The notes under the pieces were generated by a model. It had not been told where the DNA came from. It did not search any database and worked only from the letters and a program-made list of their open reading frames with translations. A DNA stretch of 54,108 nt from NCBI GenBank assembly GCA_964579675.1, contig CAZOIA010000009.1:1-54108 (forward strand). The letters are read 5' to 3'. Shown in pieces: positions 24,754 through 33,490 of this stretch (positions are counted from its first letter, which is position 1; the number at the start of each line of letters is the position of its first letter). The position numbers and the translations under genes were made by a program. Source of the DNA: CAZOIA01 sp964579675 (lineage in GTDB: Bacteria; Planctomycetota; Phycisphaerae; UBA1845; PWPN01).

Positions 24754-27390
24754 TCAAGCGAATTCGACCTCGACGTGGTTCACGCCGGTCTCAGCCAGGG
24801 ACGCCAGCGGGATGCACCCCTCATACGTCTGCGCGTTCATCGCGATGCGGCAGCCCGGGGATCCGGCCCGGAGGAAATGGGCGCAAATCGACCGGCCACG
24901 CCAGATCTTCCGCACCTCGTACTCATCCCAGTGGTCCGGCGGACAGGGATCGATCCTCAGCGTGTCAAACCCCGCCGTCACCCCAAGCATCCGCTCGATC
25001 ACCCTGCGATACCACGACACCGAGCCGGTGAAGTTGCTGAAAAGCTGAGAGCCATAGTCCGGATGATCGGGCCCCACCGTGAAGTTGGATTGCTGGTGCC
25101 GTGGGCCGGTGGCGATGTCCTGAACCATCTCCGAAGGCAGCGTCTGCATCAGGGCGCGATAGCACGCTTCGCCCTGCCGGTCGACGATGAGCGCATAGAG
25201 ATAGAACGCTTCACCGTGCAGGTAGATGCTGCCGTTCTCGAACATGCCCGGCTTCTGGTCGGCGATTCGTCCCACGTCACTGCGGCTCCTGCTCGTGTAG
25301 GGTGGAGCCAGGAGCATGTGTCCCACGGGCGTGGCCAGGCGTGCGATGGCCTGCCACACCTGTCGTTCCCGTCCCGCGGCCCGGGCAACGCCCGTGAACA
25401 GCGCCCAGGTATTGACGTTCAGATGAATCCGCCCCTGAGCACACTGTCTGGATCCGATGGGCCTGCGCCGGCCGTTGATCGCATAGATGTACCATTCACC
25501 GTCCCAGGCGTGCTCGTTAATCCGCCCGGTCATGGTCTGCGAGGTCTCGCGCATATCGGCCGCGTCGCCGGCGCGGTTCAGACGGGTCGCCAGTTCCTCC
25601 ATGCGTTGTGCAGCATGCACGCAGGCACACGACAGCCACACGCTGACGCCCTCTTCCCCGCCGATGCCGGAGAGGGCGTCGTTCCAGTCGCCGTAGCCGA
25701 TCCGGCACAGACCGTGGTAGCCCGTCGCCCGGGCCAGTGAACGCACCGCTCGAAGCGCGTGCTCATAAACCGTCCCGCTTCTCGACTCGTCCGGCTGCTG
25801 CTTCGCCAGGTCGAAGAACGGAACCTGTTCGTCGAGAACGGCGAAGTCGCCCGATTCCTCGAGGTACCGGACCAGGGTATCCGGGATCCACGAAGAGGAA
25901 TCCATGTACATGCGCATGTCGTGTCCCGCTCCACGACATGCCTCATATTGACGGACCGCCCGGCCGTCTTCCGACTGGTAGCGAAGCGTGTGCAGCAGCC
26001 TCTCCCGGACGTGCTCCGGCTCACATTCGCACACGGCGATGAGATCCTGAAGAACGTCGCGGTAGCCCACCTTGTCGAGAGCCCGACAGAAGCGGGCCTG
26101 GTTGCGAGCCTGATACTTCGACCAGACGTTGAAGTATCGATCCAGCCCGGGACTGGGTGTCTTGGCCATGTGGGCGGCGGTGCGGCGAGCCCAGATCTCG
26201 CGAATCGCCGCCGCAGGCCCCGACCCCGACAGCAGGACCTCAGACCGGACGCGTCGAAGGTATCTCTTTCGTTCCGCCTCCTCGTACGGGCACGCGCCGT
26301 ACGCGCATACCCACTGCCCGGTTTCGCCCGGTTCGAGGGTGGTGTCGAATTGAGCCGCCGCCACGAGTCCGGCGTAAGGCTGCCGGCCCGGGGAGTTCCG
26401 GCAACGTCCCTCAAGAACGGCGGCGGGGATGGCGCTCCGCCCGCTGGCCCCGTTGAACGTCTCGCCCGTCATGTCAAAGGCGTCGAATCCCGGCTCGGCG
26501 GTGAAAAACGCATGCCTGGGATGCTTGTTGTTGCGGTCGTGATTCATGAACACCAGAGCCCCATGCTCGGACAGCCCCTCGCACACGACACGCGGCACGA
26601 AGTAGTACGCCGGAAACGACCCGATATCGACCCGAACGGACGTGAACCAGGAAAACGCTAGGCCCCGATCGCCGACGTTCGTAATCCGAACCGTCCACGT
26701 TTCAAGCGGCAGGCTCGGATGAACACAAACCTCGAGTTCCGATATCAGGTGCTCACGCTGGGCGCGCATGACGTGGCGGTCCAGGCCCTGGACGCAGCGG
26801 CACTTGGTGTACGCAGACTCGTCCAGAAAGGACACCGGGAACATCGGCCAGGCGTTTCCCTCATGGCGAATAAAGAAGCGGCGCACGTCCTGCGGCTCGG
26901 GGGCGGTCGGAACGTAGTTGCTGTCCAGATGGCTGGTCATCTTCCCCGCAAGGACACTGCCCAAACAGGAGAAACCGCCCCCGATCTGATCCCAGAAGCT
27001 GCCCCACACGCCGAACTCGTCGGAATGAGTCGAGGCCATCAAGTGCAAGCACGGCCTGGGCGTATGGAGCGAGTTCAGAACCGCCTCGCTCGCGATCAGG
27101 TAGCCGTTCGCATCCCTCCGGTCGACGAAGCGCGAATAGCGCTCCAGCAGCGCCCGCCATCTTTTCCGGTCGATTCCGTCTTTCACACTTCGGCCGGCAC
27201 GCAAGTTCTCACGAGCGGTAGCCAGCGTCTGATCCAGGTCGTCTTCCATCTGATGCTCCACCGACAGGGCCGAGTCGCACGCTCGCCAGGGGCGGCGCTG
27301 TACTGCAAGCGTACGGGATCCGGCCTTCCTGGCAAGACCCCGCCGGCCGGGCGACTGGTCCACGCTCGACCAGGTGACGTATGAGTGCAT
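24754..27390 (-). CDS. GH94-like disaccharide phosphorylase
   Basis: 878 residues from the ATG at 27390 (MHSYVTWSSVDQSPGRRGLA); an internal start near MEDDLDQTLATARENL is also possible. The N-terminal beta-sandwich includes GVWGSFWDQIGGGFSCLGSV. The (alpha/alpha)6 barrel follows, with GHDMRMYMDSSSWIPDTLVR. The GH94 general-acid motif is GYGDWNDALSG (Asp568 in DWND). The phosphate-side NGSIYLHGEAFYLYALIVDR and the FSNFTGSVSWYRRVIERMLG segments also match the family. GH94 enzymes split cellobiose, chitobiose or related beta-linked disaccharides with inorganic phosphate in the cytosol. No signal peptide is apparent, fitting an intracellular enzyme. The specific disaccharide cannot be told from sequence. 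Confidence 0.88.
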   Translation of the reverse strand: MHSYVTWSSVDQSPGRRGLARKAGSRTLAVQRRPWRACDSALSVEHQMEDDLDQTLATARENLRAGRSVKDGIDRKRWRALLERYSRFVDRRDANGYLIASEAVLNSLHTPRPCLHLMASTHSDEFGVWGSFWDQIGGGFSCLGSVLAGKMTSHLDSNYVPTAPEPQDVRRFFIRHEGNAWPMFPVSFLDESAYTKCRCVQGLDRHVMRAQREHLISELEVCVHPSLPLETWTVRITNVGDRGLAFSWFTSVRVDIGSFPAYYFVPRVVCEGLSEHGALVFMNHDRNNKHPRHAFFTAEPGFDAFDMTGETFNGASGRSAIPAAVLEGRCRNSPGRQPYAGLVAAAQFDTTLEPGETGQWVCAYGACPYEEAERKRYLRRVRSEVLLSGSGPAAAIREIWARRTAAHMAKTPSPGLDRYFNVWSKYQARNQARFCRALDKVGYRDVLQDLIAVCECEPEHVRERLLHTLRYQSEDGRAVRQYEACRGAGHDMRMYMDSSSWIPDTLVRYLEESGDFAVLDEQVPFFDLAKQQPDESRSGTVYEHALRAVRSLARATGYHGLCRIGYGDWNDALSGIGGEEGVSVWLSCACVHAAQRMEELATRLNRAGDAADMRETSQTMTGRINEHAWDGEWYIYAINGRRRPIGSRQCAQGRIHLNVNTWALFTGVARAAGRERQVWQAIARLATPVGHMLLAPPYTSRSRSDVGRIADQKPGMFENGSIYLHGEAFYLYALIVDRQGEACYRALMQTLPSEMVQDIATGPRHQQSNFTVGPDHPDYGSQLFSNFTGSVSWYRRVIERMLGVTAGFDTLRIDPCPPDHWDEYEVRKIWRGRSICAHFLRAGSPGCRIAMNAQTYEGCIPLASLAETGVNHVEVEFA

Positions 27391-27428
27391 CCCGTTCTCT
27401 TTTCGCCGAGAAGCCGAGGCAGCCAGAC

Positions 27429-28937
27429 TCACATCTTTGGGACTTTCAGGTCGGCGAGGAACTCGCCGGTGATCTTCTTACCCACCAGGAAGAACTTGCG
27501 CTCGGAGTGCCACAAGACGTTGTTGCCGTTGCGGGTGGTGAAGCTCGAGTAGAGCCCGATCCCGGTTTGGACGTCGCGGTGCTTGCTTGAATCACGACCG
27601 TCCACGCCGATGCCGTCATTGTCCATGAGCTGTTTTGATTCGCTGAACCAGATCGGCTGGTCGGCACCGGGCCGGAACTCGCCGAGGGCGATAAAGGCGG
27701 GCCGGCGCGGGCGGGCCGTGTTTTCCGGGCTGCTGTCGATGTCGCCGCGGTTATTGTGATGCAGCAGCACGTAGCGCTTGTCGGCCAACTGGTAAATCGG
27801 GCAGCAGCCGACGGGCTGGAGAACGGGCCGCCCGTGATCCTTACGGAGCAGCGGCCGGGGGTTGCACCACGTTTCGCCGTCGTCCTGCGACACGCTGTAC
27901 CAGATGCAGCCGCTGTTCGTGCGCATGACGCAGAACAGGCGATCGTCGGGCAGGCGGACCAGACTCGGCTCCTGTGCGATGCTGAGCAGAGGATCTTTGT
28001 AGTACGGCACCCTCAGCGCGTTGTCGGCCCAGGCGGAGAACCGGATCCGAAGATCCGGCGGCTCCGGGTCGTCATCGATGTTCTCAAACCGCATGAACTC
28101 GCAAACAGACTCGATCTGGGTCCATGACTCGACCTTCTGGTAGTACGCCCGGGCCCTGTTCACCCAGCGGGTGTACCCGACGAAGTAGCCGCCCTTCAGG
28201 TCGCGCATGGGGATCTGCCAGACGATCCACTCGCCCGGAATCCGCCCCTCGGGATCGTCGTAGGGGCTGCGCGGCATCGGGACGTTCTGCGGCTCGGACC
28301 AGGTGACCCCGTTGTCGTCGCTGAACAGGCCCTCCATCGTACCGGTATGCATCTTGATCCAGCCCCGGCTGCCCTGGTTGCGGTTATAGAGTACGTAGAT
28401 CCGGCCGGACTTGGAGACCATGGGAAAGGCCCAACTCGCCATGTGCGCCGGATCATCCGGCCCCGTCGGCCCCACCAGATGCGTGGGCGGCGCCCAGCTC
28501 ACCCCGTCGTCGTCCGAGCGCGAAAACACGATCCGGTTTGCGGGGCCGGGCACCTTGACGGACTGCGTCCAGACGGCCATGAGGGAACCATCCGGCCCAT
28601 CGAAAACCAGGAAGTGTTCGTTGTGGGAATCGTTGGTCGAACCGTCGTAGTGGCCGGGTACGTAGGCGACGTAGTCCGGCTGGCTGCGCCGCAATTCCCT
28701 GTGCAGGTGATCCTTGATGTTGGACTCTCGCGCAATCCTGGATCCGGTCATTCCTAGCATCAGCATCGCACCCACGAGAACGGCAAGTATTCGCCCAAGC
28801 GGCCAACCAGCGCGATCCCGACCGTAACCCGGTTTGTCTCGATCCATGACGCGTGGAAAACCGGCCGAAACGCCCGCTGCCGCGCCCGCACCCTGGAGGA
28901 AGGTGCGGCCCGGTATCTCCCGGTTCTGCCTGGTCAT
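27429..28937 (-). CDS. Sialidase-like BNR/Asp-box protein, exported
   Basis: 502 residues with three Asp boxes (S/T-x-D-x-G-x-T-W): FSRSDDDGVSWAPPT, FSDDNGVTWSEPQN and SVSQDDGETWCNPRP. Asp boxes decorate six-bladed propellers of sialidases and related exo-glycosidases. The N-terminus contains a decayed Tat-like segment (GRTFLQGAGAAAG) and, about 35 residues on, a strong hydrophobic helix (LGRILAVLVGAMLMLGM). A start at 28847 would keep only the second. The body also has EHFLVFDGPDGSLMAVWTQS and NSGCIWYSVSQDDGETW. It is 38 bases upstream of the GH94 start on the same strand. True sialidase activity needs an Arg triad that cannot be confirmed by eye. Confidence 0.83.
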   Translation of the reverse strand: MTRQNREIPGRTFLQGAGAAAGVSAGFPRVMDRDKPGYGRDRAGWPLGRILAVLVGAMLMLGMTGSRIARESNIKDHLHRELRRSQPDYVAYVPGHYDGSTNDSHNEHFLVFDGPDGSLMAVWTQSVKVPGPANRIVFSRSDDDGVSWAPPTHLVGPTGPDDPAHMASWAFPMVSKSGRIYVLYNRNQGSRGWIKMHTGTMEGLFSDDNGVTWSEPQNVPMPRSPYDDPEGRIPGEWIVWQIPMRDLKGGYFVGYTRWVNRARAYYQKVESWTQIESVCEFMRFENIDDDPEPPDLRIRFSAWADNALRVPYYKDPLLSIAQEPSLVRLPDDRLFCVMRTNSGCIWYSVSQDDGETWCNPRPLLRKDHGRPVLQPVGCCPIYQLADKRYVLLHHNNRGDIDSSPENTARPRRPAFIALGEFRPGADQPIWFSESKQLMDNDGIGVDGRDSSKHRDVQTGIGLYSSFTTRNGNNVLWHSERKFFLVGKKITGEFLADLKVPKM

Positions 28938-29229
28938 CTTGTACGCCTTTCCGAATGCAGTGCTCTAGCCAATCTTACCGATCAGCCGCCGGCCATGTCT
29001 TTCACGGCCCGAGCTTCAATCTGCAAACTACTTGTATCCCGGTCGGATTCAAGTCCCCGCTTGATTCCCGCCCGCGGAACACCGAAGATGAGCGCGGCGA
29101 CGATCCCGGGGAACAAAGAAACGGGCAGCGCCCGGCGTGATTCCGGACCGACCTGCCTGTGCCGGACACCCGTACCGGAAGCGCCCTGTCAACGCCGCCG
29201 AGAGGCCGATCACGAGGAGATCAGGGGAA
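28938..29229. other. Divergent intergenic region
   Basis: Separates the sialidase-like gene (minus) from the glycosidase-like gene (plus) and must hold promoters for both. I see no clear -35/-10 pair and no gene. A plus-strand frame across 29137-29229 precedes the chosen start of the next gene but has no protein-like features. Confidence 0.3.
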
Positions 29230-30351
29230 ATGGGACACAGACCAGGTTGCGCCCCCACGTTCTCGCGGCGCGCGTTTCTGCGCGCTTCGGGGGCCGGTGC
29301 TGTGGCTCTGTCCACGGGCCGGCACGCGCGGTCTGAGCCACGCACGCCGATGAACGTGATCGAGTTCGAGAGGACGCTGGCGGGCATGAGAGCCCGACAC
29401 TACCGCCATCGGGAGGTGGATATCGTCCAGACCGGCTTTCGGCCAGTCGGCGGAAGCGTGGCGGACTTCGCGGTCGCCGAGCATGAGGGGCGAATCCACT
29501 TCTTCTACATCGAGCGGCGCCTGACCGAGGGCACGCCGTTCTACCCGGGCCATGAAATTTACTTCGGCCACGCCTCGACCGCCGATTTCTTCAATTGGCA
29601 GGTGCACGATCCCGTCATGCTGGTTCGTCCCGACAGTTGGGAGGAAGCGCACGTCTGGGCGCCGTGCATCGTACGCCGCGGCGAAGGGTTCATCATGGCC
29701 TACACCGGCGTAAACCGGCACATCTCGCAGAACATCGGCCTTGCCTCCAGCACCGATCTCTTCTCGTGGAAGCGGTGGGAGACGAATCCAATCTCGCCGT
29801 GCAAAGACAAAGCGTGGGCCTCCTGGCGATCGGACGAGATTTCGAGCTGCCGCGACCCGAGCATCTGCGAGTACCAGGATCGGCACTGGATGATCTACAC
29901 GGCGAACACGAAGGAAGGGGCGTCGTGCATCGCGCTGACTTCTACCGCGGACTTTTGTACGTGGAAGGACCGCGGCCCGATCTGCGTCGGCCCCGCCACG
30001 GGGTACGAGCCGAGACTCAAAGGCGGCCACCCGCAGGGCAGTCTCGAATCGGCCAACCTGCTGCGAAGACGGGGCAAGTGGTTTCTGCTGGTCAAGGCGA
30101 AAGTGCGCGATAGCGACAGGCGTTCGTGGGTGATCGAAAGCGACCGCATCGATTCGTTCGACTTCGCGAACCGACGGGTCTTCTGGCCCGGGGCCTTCGG
30201 AATCGAAGTTGTCAAGGACAAAGGTGGTCGCTCGCTGCTGGCCACCTTCTCTGGGGGCCACATCCGGTTCGGCCTGGTCAACTGGACTGATCCGAAACCC
30301 GCTGGCCGCTTCGTCACCGAGCCCCAAGAGCTGGCAACGTGGCGTCCATGA
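29230..30351 (+). CDS. Secreted GH43/GH32-like propeller protein with Tat signal
   Basis: 373 residues from the ATG at 29230, which has AGGGGAA just upstream. The N-terminus contains a twin-arginine signal (SRRAFLRASGAGAVALSTG), implying export in folded form. The mature part has five-bladed-propeller strands such as SVADFAVAEHEGRIHFFYIE, TPFYPGHEIYFGHASTADFF, QVHDPVMLVRPDSWEEAHVW, YTGVNRHISQNIGLASSTDL and SCRDPSICEYQDRHWMIYTA. Asp/Glu in AVAEH, SCRDPS and RLKGGHPQGSLE may form the GH43/32-type acid triad (inference). It stands alone on the plus strand, divergent from the sialidase-like gene. Activity is probably hydrolysis of a plant or algal polysaccharide side chain. Confidence 0.82.
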   Translation: MGHRPGCAPTFSRRAFLRASGAGAVALSTGRHARSEPRTPMNVIEFERTLAGMRARHYRHREVDIVQTGFRPVGGSVADFAVAEHEGRIHFFYIERRLTEGTPFYPGHEIYFGHASTADFFNWQVHDPVMLVRPDSWEEAHVWAPCIVRRGEGFIMAYTGVNRHISQNIGLASSTDLFSWKRWETNPISPCKDKAWASWRSDEISSCRDPSICEYQDRHWMIYTANTKEGASCIALTSTADFCTWKDRGPICVGPATGYEPRLKGGHPQGSLESANLLRRRGKWFLLVKAKVRDSDRRSWVIESDRIDSFDFANRRVFWPGAFGIEVVKDKGGRSLLATFSGGHIRFGLVNWTDPKPAGRFVTEPQELATWRP

Positions 30352-30399
30352 GCCCTCCCCAATGCGCTGCCAGATTAGCATATAATGGCTGGAGAGAGC

Positions 30400-30420
30400 A
30401 GGCCCGGGCTCCCCGGGCCT
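30400..30420. terminator. GC-rich hairpin after the glycosidase gene (possible terminator)
   Basis: AGGCCCGGG and CCCGGGCCT are separated by three bases (CTC), a perfect nine-base-pair stem. It lies about 49 bases after the stop at 30351 and before the pseudopilin gene. There is no T-run, so intrinsic termination is only possible. A TATAAT at 30381-30386 just before it could be a -10 for the next gene. Confidence 0.45.
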
Positions 30421-30502
30421 TGACGTGGTCGAGATCGGGCTTCTGGTCATGCTACCTCGTACGCCAACGGCAGCGGAAACGCGTGCAGGACGCATTGTGT
30501 TG

Positions 30503-31423
30503 ATGCCGGGTTTGGAGAAGACCCGACGGTTATCTGCACGCCAGGCGGCAGCGTTCACGCTGATTGAAGTGCTCGTGGTTGTCGCGATCATCGCCCTCCT
30601 CGTGGCGGTGCTGATTCCGTCGCTGGCCAGAGCCCGCGAGCAGGCCCGAGGTTCGGCCTGCCTTTCGAATCTCAAACAGCAGGGCGTCGGCTTCTCCACC
30701 TACTCCGCCGACCACGCGGCCTTCCTCCCCTGGGCCGGTTCCTTCCGGTATTCCCTCATGGAGGGCAAGTACTACCTCGGATTCGACGATCCGGAGGACG
30801 ACGATTGGGCGCTCGTCAACGGCGGCGCCCTCTACCCGAAGTACGTCGGAAGCAACCCTGAGCTGTTCTACTGCCCCAACAACACCCGTGCCGACATCAA
30901 CGGTCCAAACGGGCTGGCCTGCTTCCTCCAGCGATACCGGCACCCGCTGCACACGGACCCGGAATATGAGAATGCACACGACTTTCCGATTTCGCCCTTC
31001 GGCGCCTACGGCTACGCGGTCCCCGTGATCCATACCAAGTGCCCCCGGGATGCCGGCAAGAAGATGTACCCCGAAGAGGCGGTGCGCAACTTCGCGTCCA
31101 CGATGAACCAGGAGTACCCCTACTGGCAATACCTCAACGACCCCGCCGAGCCCGATCCGTCATTCCTCGGGCCCTTCCCCCAGTCCACCCGAGGCAAGCA
31201 CAACGTCCACGCCCTGCTTTCCGACGGCTACTTCGGCGGCTACCAGGGCTACCACTTGCGCGGGTATAACGTCCTGTACGGCGATTTCCACGCCCGACGC
31301 GTGCGCGACCCCGGCGGCAAAATCCGGGCCGCCGACCTCGGCCCCATTCGACCCTGGAACTACCCCGGCATCAACGACGCGAAAGTCTACATGGTCTGGG
31401 ACTACTTCTCCCGTCAGCCCTGA
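30503..31423 (+). CDS. Type IV pseudopilin-like protein (prepilin N-methylation signal, planctomycete type)
   Basis: 306 residues. The ATG at 30503 follows GTGTT without a clear Shine-Dalgarno site; weaker starts lie upstream. The N-terminus has the prepilin peptidase signal, AAFTLIEVLVVVAIIALLVA, with cleavage expected before Phe and a Glu at position 5 of the mature protein. The rest is a globular domain with LSNLKQQGVGFSTYSADHAA, the usual text of planctomycete DUF1559-like pseudopilins, and a C-terminal GYNVLYGDFHARRV block. Planctomycetes carry many of these without a dedicated secretion operon; the exact role is not known. It converges with the symporter gene, overlapping by 10 bases. 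Confidence 0.85.
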   Translation: MPGLEKTRRLSARQAAAFTLIEVLVVVAIIALLVAVLIPSLARAREQARGSACLSNLKQQGVGFSTYSADHAAFLPWAGSFRYSLMEGKYYLGFDDPEDDDWALVNGGALYPKYVGSNPELFYCPNNTRADINGPNGLACFLQRYRHPLHTDPEYENAHDFPISPFGAYGYAVPVIHTKCPRDAGKKMYPEEAVRNFASTMNQEYPYWQYLNDPAEPDPSFLGPFPQSTRGKHNVHALLSDGYFGGYQGYHLRGYNVLYGDFHARRVRDPGGKIRAADLGPIRPWNYPGINDAKVYMVWDYFSRQP

Positions 31424-33471
31424 ACCGGCTCCTCCGCCACCTTGTCCTCTTCACGGACGGAACCATCGTCGGCGTCGTCTCGTGCCATCGCGCGGAGGCG
31501 ACGGAACATCTCCTTGAGATCGTAGATGCCGCCCACCGTAAGCCAGACGGTCGTGACGATAGCCAGGGCGATCGCCATCCGGACCATGAAGTGCCAGAAC
31601 ATCATCCAGGATTCGTCGGCGACCTTGACGCCGAATACACCGGCATAGATCAGGTTGTAGAGGGTGCCAATAATGAAGACGACGGTCCAGAGGAGAATCC
31701 AGCCGATGGATGCGAGATAGAGTATCTTATCCCGGCGGGTGAACTCGCTGCCGACTCCGAGCCATCGCCAATGGGCTGCCACACCGGCGTCACCCCGGGC
31801 GGCATCATCCTCGACGGCGTACTCGCCCCGGTGAAGCACCCGATCAAGGTTGAACACCTTCGGCGCGGCCAGGAGGGACACCAAAATGTAGACCCCAATG
31901 GCGCTCGCCATCGCCGTGAACGATATCTGTTGCCCGTTGAGCGAGCCGAAGTACGCGATGGCCCGCGCGAGCACCTCGTTTTGATAAAGGGCTTGCCGGA
32001 TCCCGACCATGGCGGGCCAGCCGCTCGGGTCAGCGCTGGTGATCTGCTGGCAGACCATGCCCGCAACGGCCAGAACCGCCCCGGTGATCATCGCGCCCCA
32101 GGCTCCGGCCGCGGTCCCTCGCTTCCAGTAGAGCCCACCAATGATGCAGGCGCCGGCACCACCGAGAAAAATGGCACCGGTGTTGGCGAAGAACATGCGG
32201 ATGAAATCCGTCTGCCGGAAGAAGAGGCTGAACAGGAAGATGAACACGCCCACGCCGCCGATCGAGCAGCGCAAGAGCATCAGGTGCTGCTTCGGCGTCA
32301 GCGGTGTCTTGCGTAAAGGCATGACCACGTCCTGGATGAAGATACTACCCCACGAATGCAGGTACGTGTCATGCGTGCTGATAAAGGCCGCGAACATCAC
32401 CGCGGCCAGACCGCCCATGATCCCGATCGGCAGCAGCCGACTGAGCCCCACGCTCACGGTCATCTGGGTTCGAATGGTTTCGTTCTCGATACCGTTGAGA
32501 ACTTCGCGGGCGGCGTCGGCCTCAGTCGAGAAGTCCGCGTGACGATAGAAAGCAATCGCGCAAACGGCCAGGATCGGTATGAGCATCTGTTGGGCGAAAT
32601 AGCGCCAGGTGCCAAGGATCTGGGACATTCGGGCTTCGTGGGGCGTCCGGGCCGAGCAGTAATAGGCCTGGGTCCCCTGCCAGGCCTTCCAGGCGTAAAC
32701 CCAGATGAACCACTGGATCAGAAAGAACCAGACGTTGAAACCCTCGATCTTGCTGGTCTTGAAGGGATGAATGAAGGAGGCTTTCTCCGGGGCATCGGCC
32801 ATCCCCTCGACGAGATGCTGCCAGGTCACGTGGCTGAGCAGTATCAGGCAGGTCGTCGTAAGCAGCACCATGGAAAACGTGCCCTGGACAAAGTCGGTCA
32901 GGATGACGGCGATCTGGCCGCCGACGAAGGTGAAAAAGATCGCGATGCTCAGCAGGATCAACATCACCAGGGGAAACGTCCCCACCGCCAGGCCCGCAAC
33001 CGAGACCGTATCGGGCAGGGCGCAGAAGTAGATGAAAAACCGGGCCCCCACCGCGGGGAAGATCCCGAAGTTGATCGTGCCCGACACGAAGGCAACGGTT
33101 CCGGCAAAGATCCGAAACCGCCGGCTGTAGCGCATCTCGAGGAACTGGGCCATGGTCATGGCCCGCGTTTGCCGAAAGCGGTAGATCACGAACCCCGAGA
33201 GGGCGAGGACGAACAGGATCGGCCACTCGAACAGGCTCCACCAGATGGCCGTGAACCCCGCCTTGCAGTACTGTTCCCAAAAGGCCAGTATCGTGATGGC
33301 GCCGAGACCGGCGATGCCGTCGGAGACGCAGAGCAGGTATCGGCCCGCACAGCGGTTCGCGGCGAGGAAGTCGGCGACGCCCCGCATGTAGCGCTTCGTG
33401 CTGAGGACGACCGCCGTCATGAACGTCAGCAACGCCAACATGATCGCCCAGTCAACCCAATGCATGTTCAT
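31414..33471 (-). CDS. Sodium:solute symporter (SSS family)
   Basis: 685 residues from the ATG at 33471 (MNMHWVDWAIMLALLTFMTA), which follows GAAGAAAG. About 13-14 membrane helices are expected. Family signatures include FLAANRCAGRYLLCVSDGIA, RFRQTRAMTMAQFLEMRYSR, MAVDFVQG-like ILTDFVQGTFSMVLL and SRLLPIGIMGGLAAVMFAAF. FISTHDTYLHSWGSIFIQDV is the family's sodium-site region near helix 8. The C-terminus has extra helices and a charged tail. SSS proteins bring in sugars, sialic acid, amino acids or vitamins with Na+. It is upstream of the secreted propeller gene at 33491 by 19 bases on the same strand, suggesting uptake of a sugar released by that enzyme (inference). Confidence 0.93.
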   Translation of the reverse strand: MNMHWVDWAIMLALLTFMTAVVLSTKRYMRGVADFLAANRCAGRYLLCVSDGIAGLGAITILAFWEQYCKAGFTAIWWSLFEWPILFVLALSGFVIYRFRQTRAMTMAQFLEMRYSRRFRIFAGTVAFVSGTINFGIFPAVGARFFIYFCALPDTVSVAGLAVGTFPLVMLILLSIAIFFTFVGGQIAVILTDFVQGTFSMVLLTTTCLILLSHVTWQHLVEGMADAPEKASFIHPFKTSKIEGFNVWFFLIQWFIWVYAWKAWQGTQAYYCSARTPHEARMSQILGTWRYFAQQMLIPILAVCAIAFYRHADFSTEADAAREVLNGIENETIRTQMTVSVGLSRLLPIGIMGGLAAVMFAAFISTHDTYLHSWGSIFIQDVVMPLRKTPLTPKQHLMLLRCSIGGVGVFIFLFSLFFRQTDFIRMFFANTGAIFLGGAGACIIGGLYWKRGTAAGAWGAMITGAVLAVAGMVCQQITSADPSGWPAMVGIRQALYQNEVLARAIAYFGSLNGQQISFTAMASAIGVYILVSLLAAPKVFNLDRVLHRGEYAVEDDAARGDAGVAAHWRWLGVGSEFTRRDKILYLASIGWILLWTVVFIIGTLYNLIYAGVFGVKVADESWMMFWHFMVRMAIALAIVTTVWLTVGGIYDLKEMFRRLRAMARDDADDGSVREEDKVAEEPVQG

Positions 33472-33490
33472 GGAACTGCTTTCTTCGATC

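Noticed and set aside
30400..30420. Strong intrinsic terminator
   Set aside because: The hairpin is perfect, but without a T-run I call it only possible.
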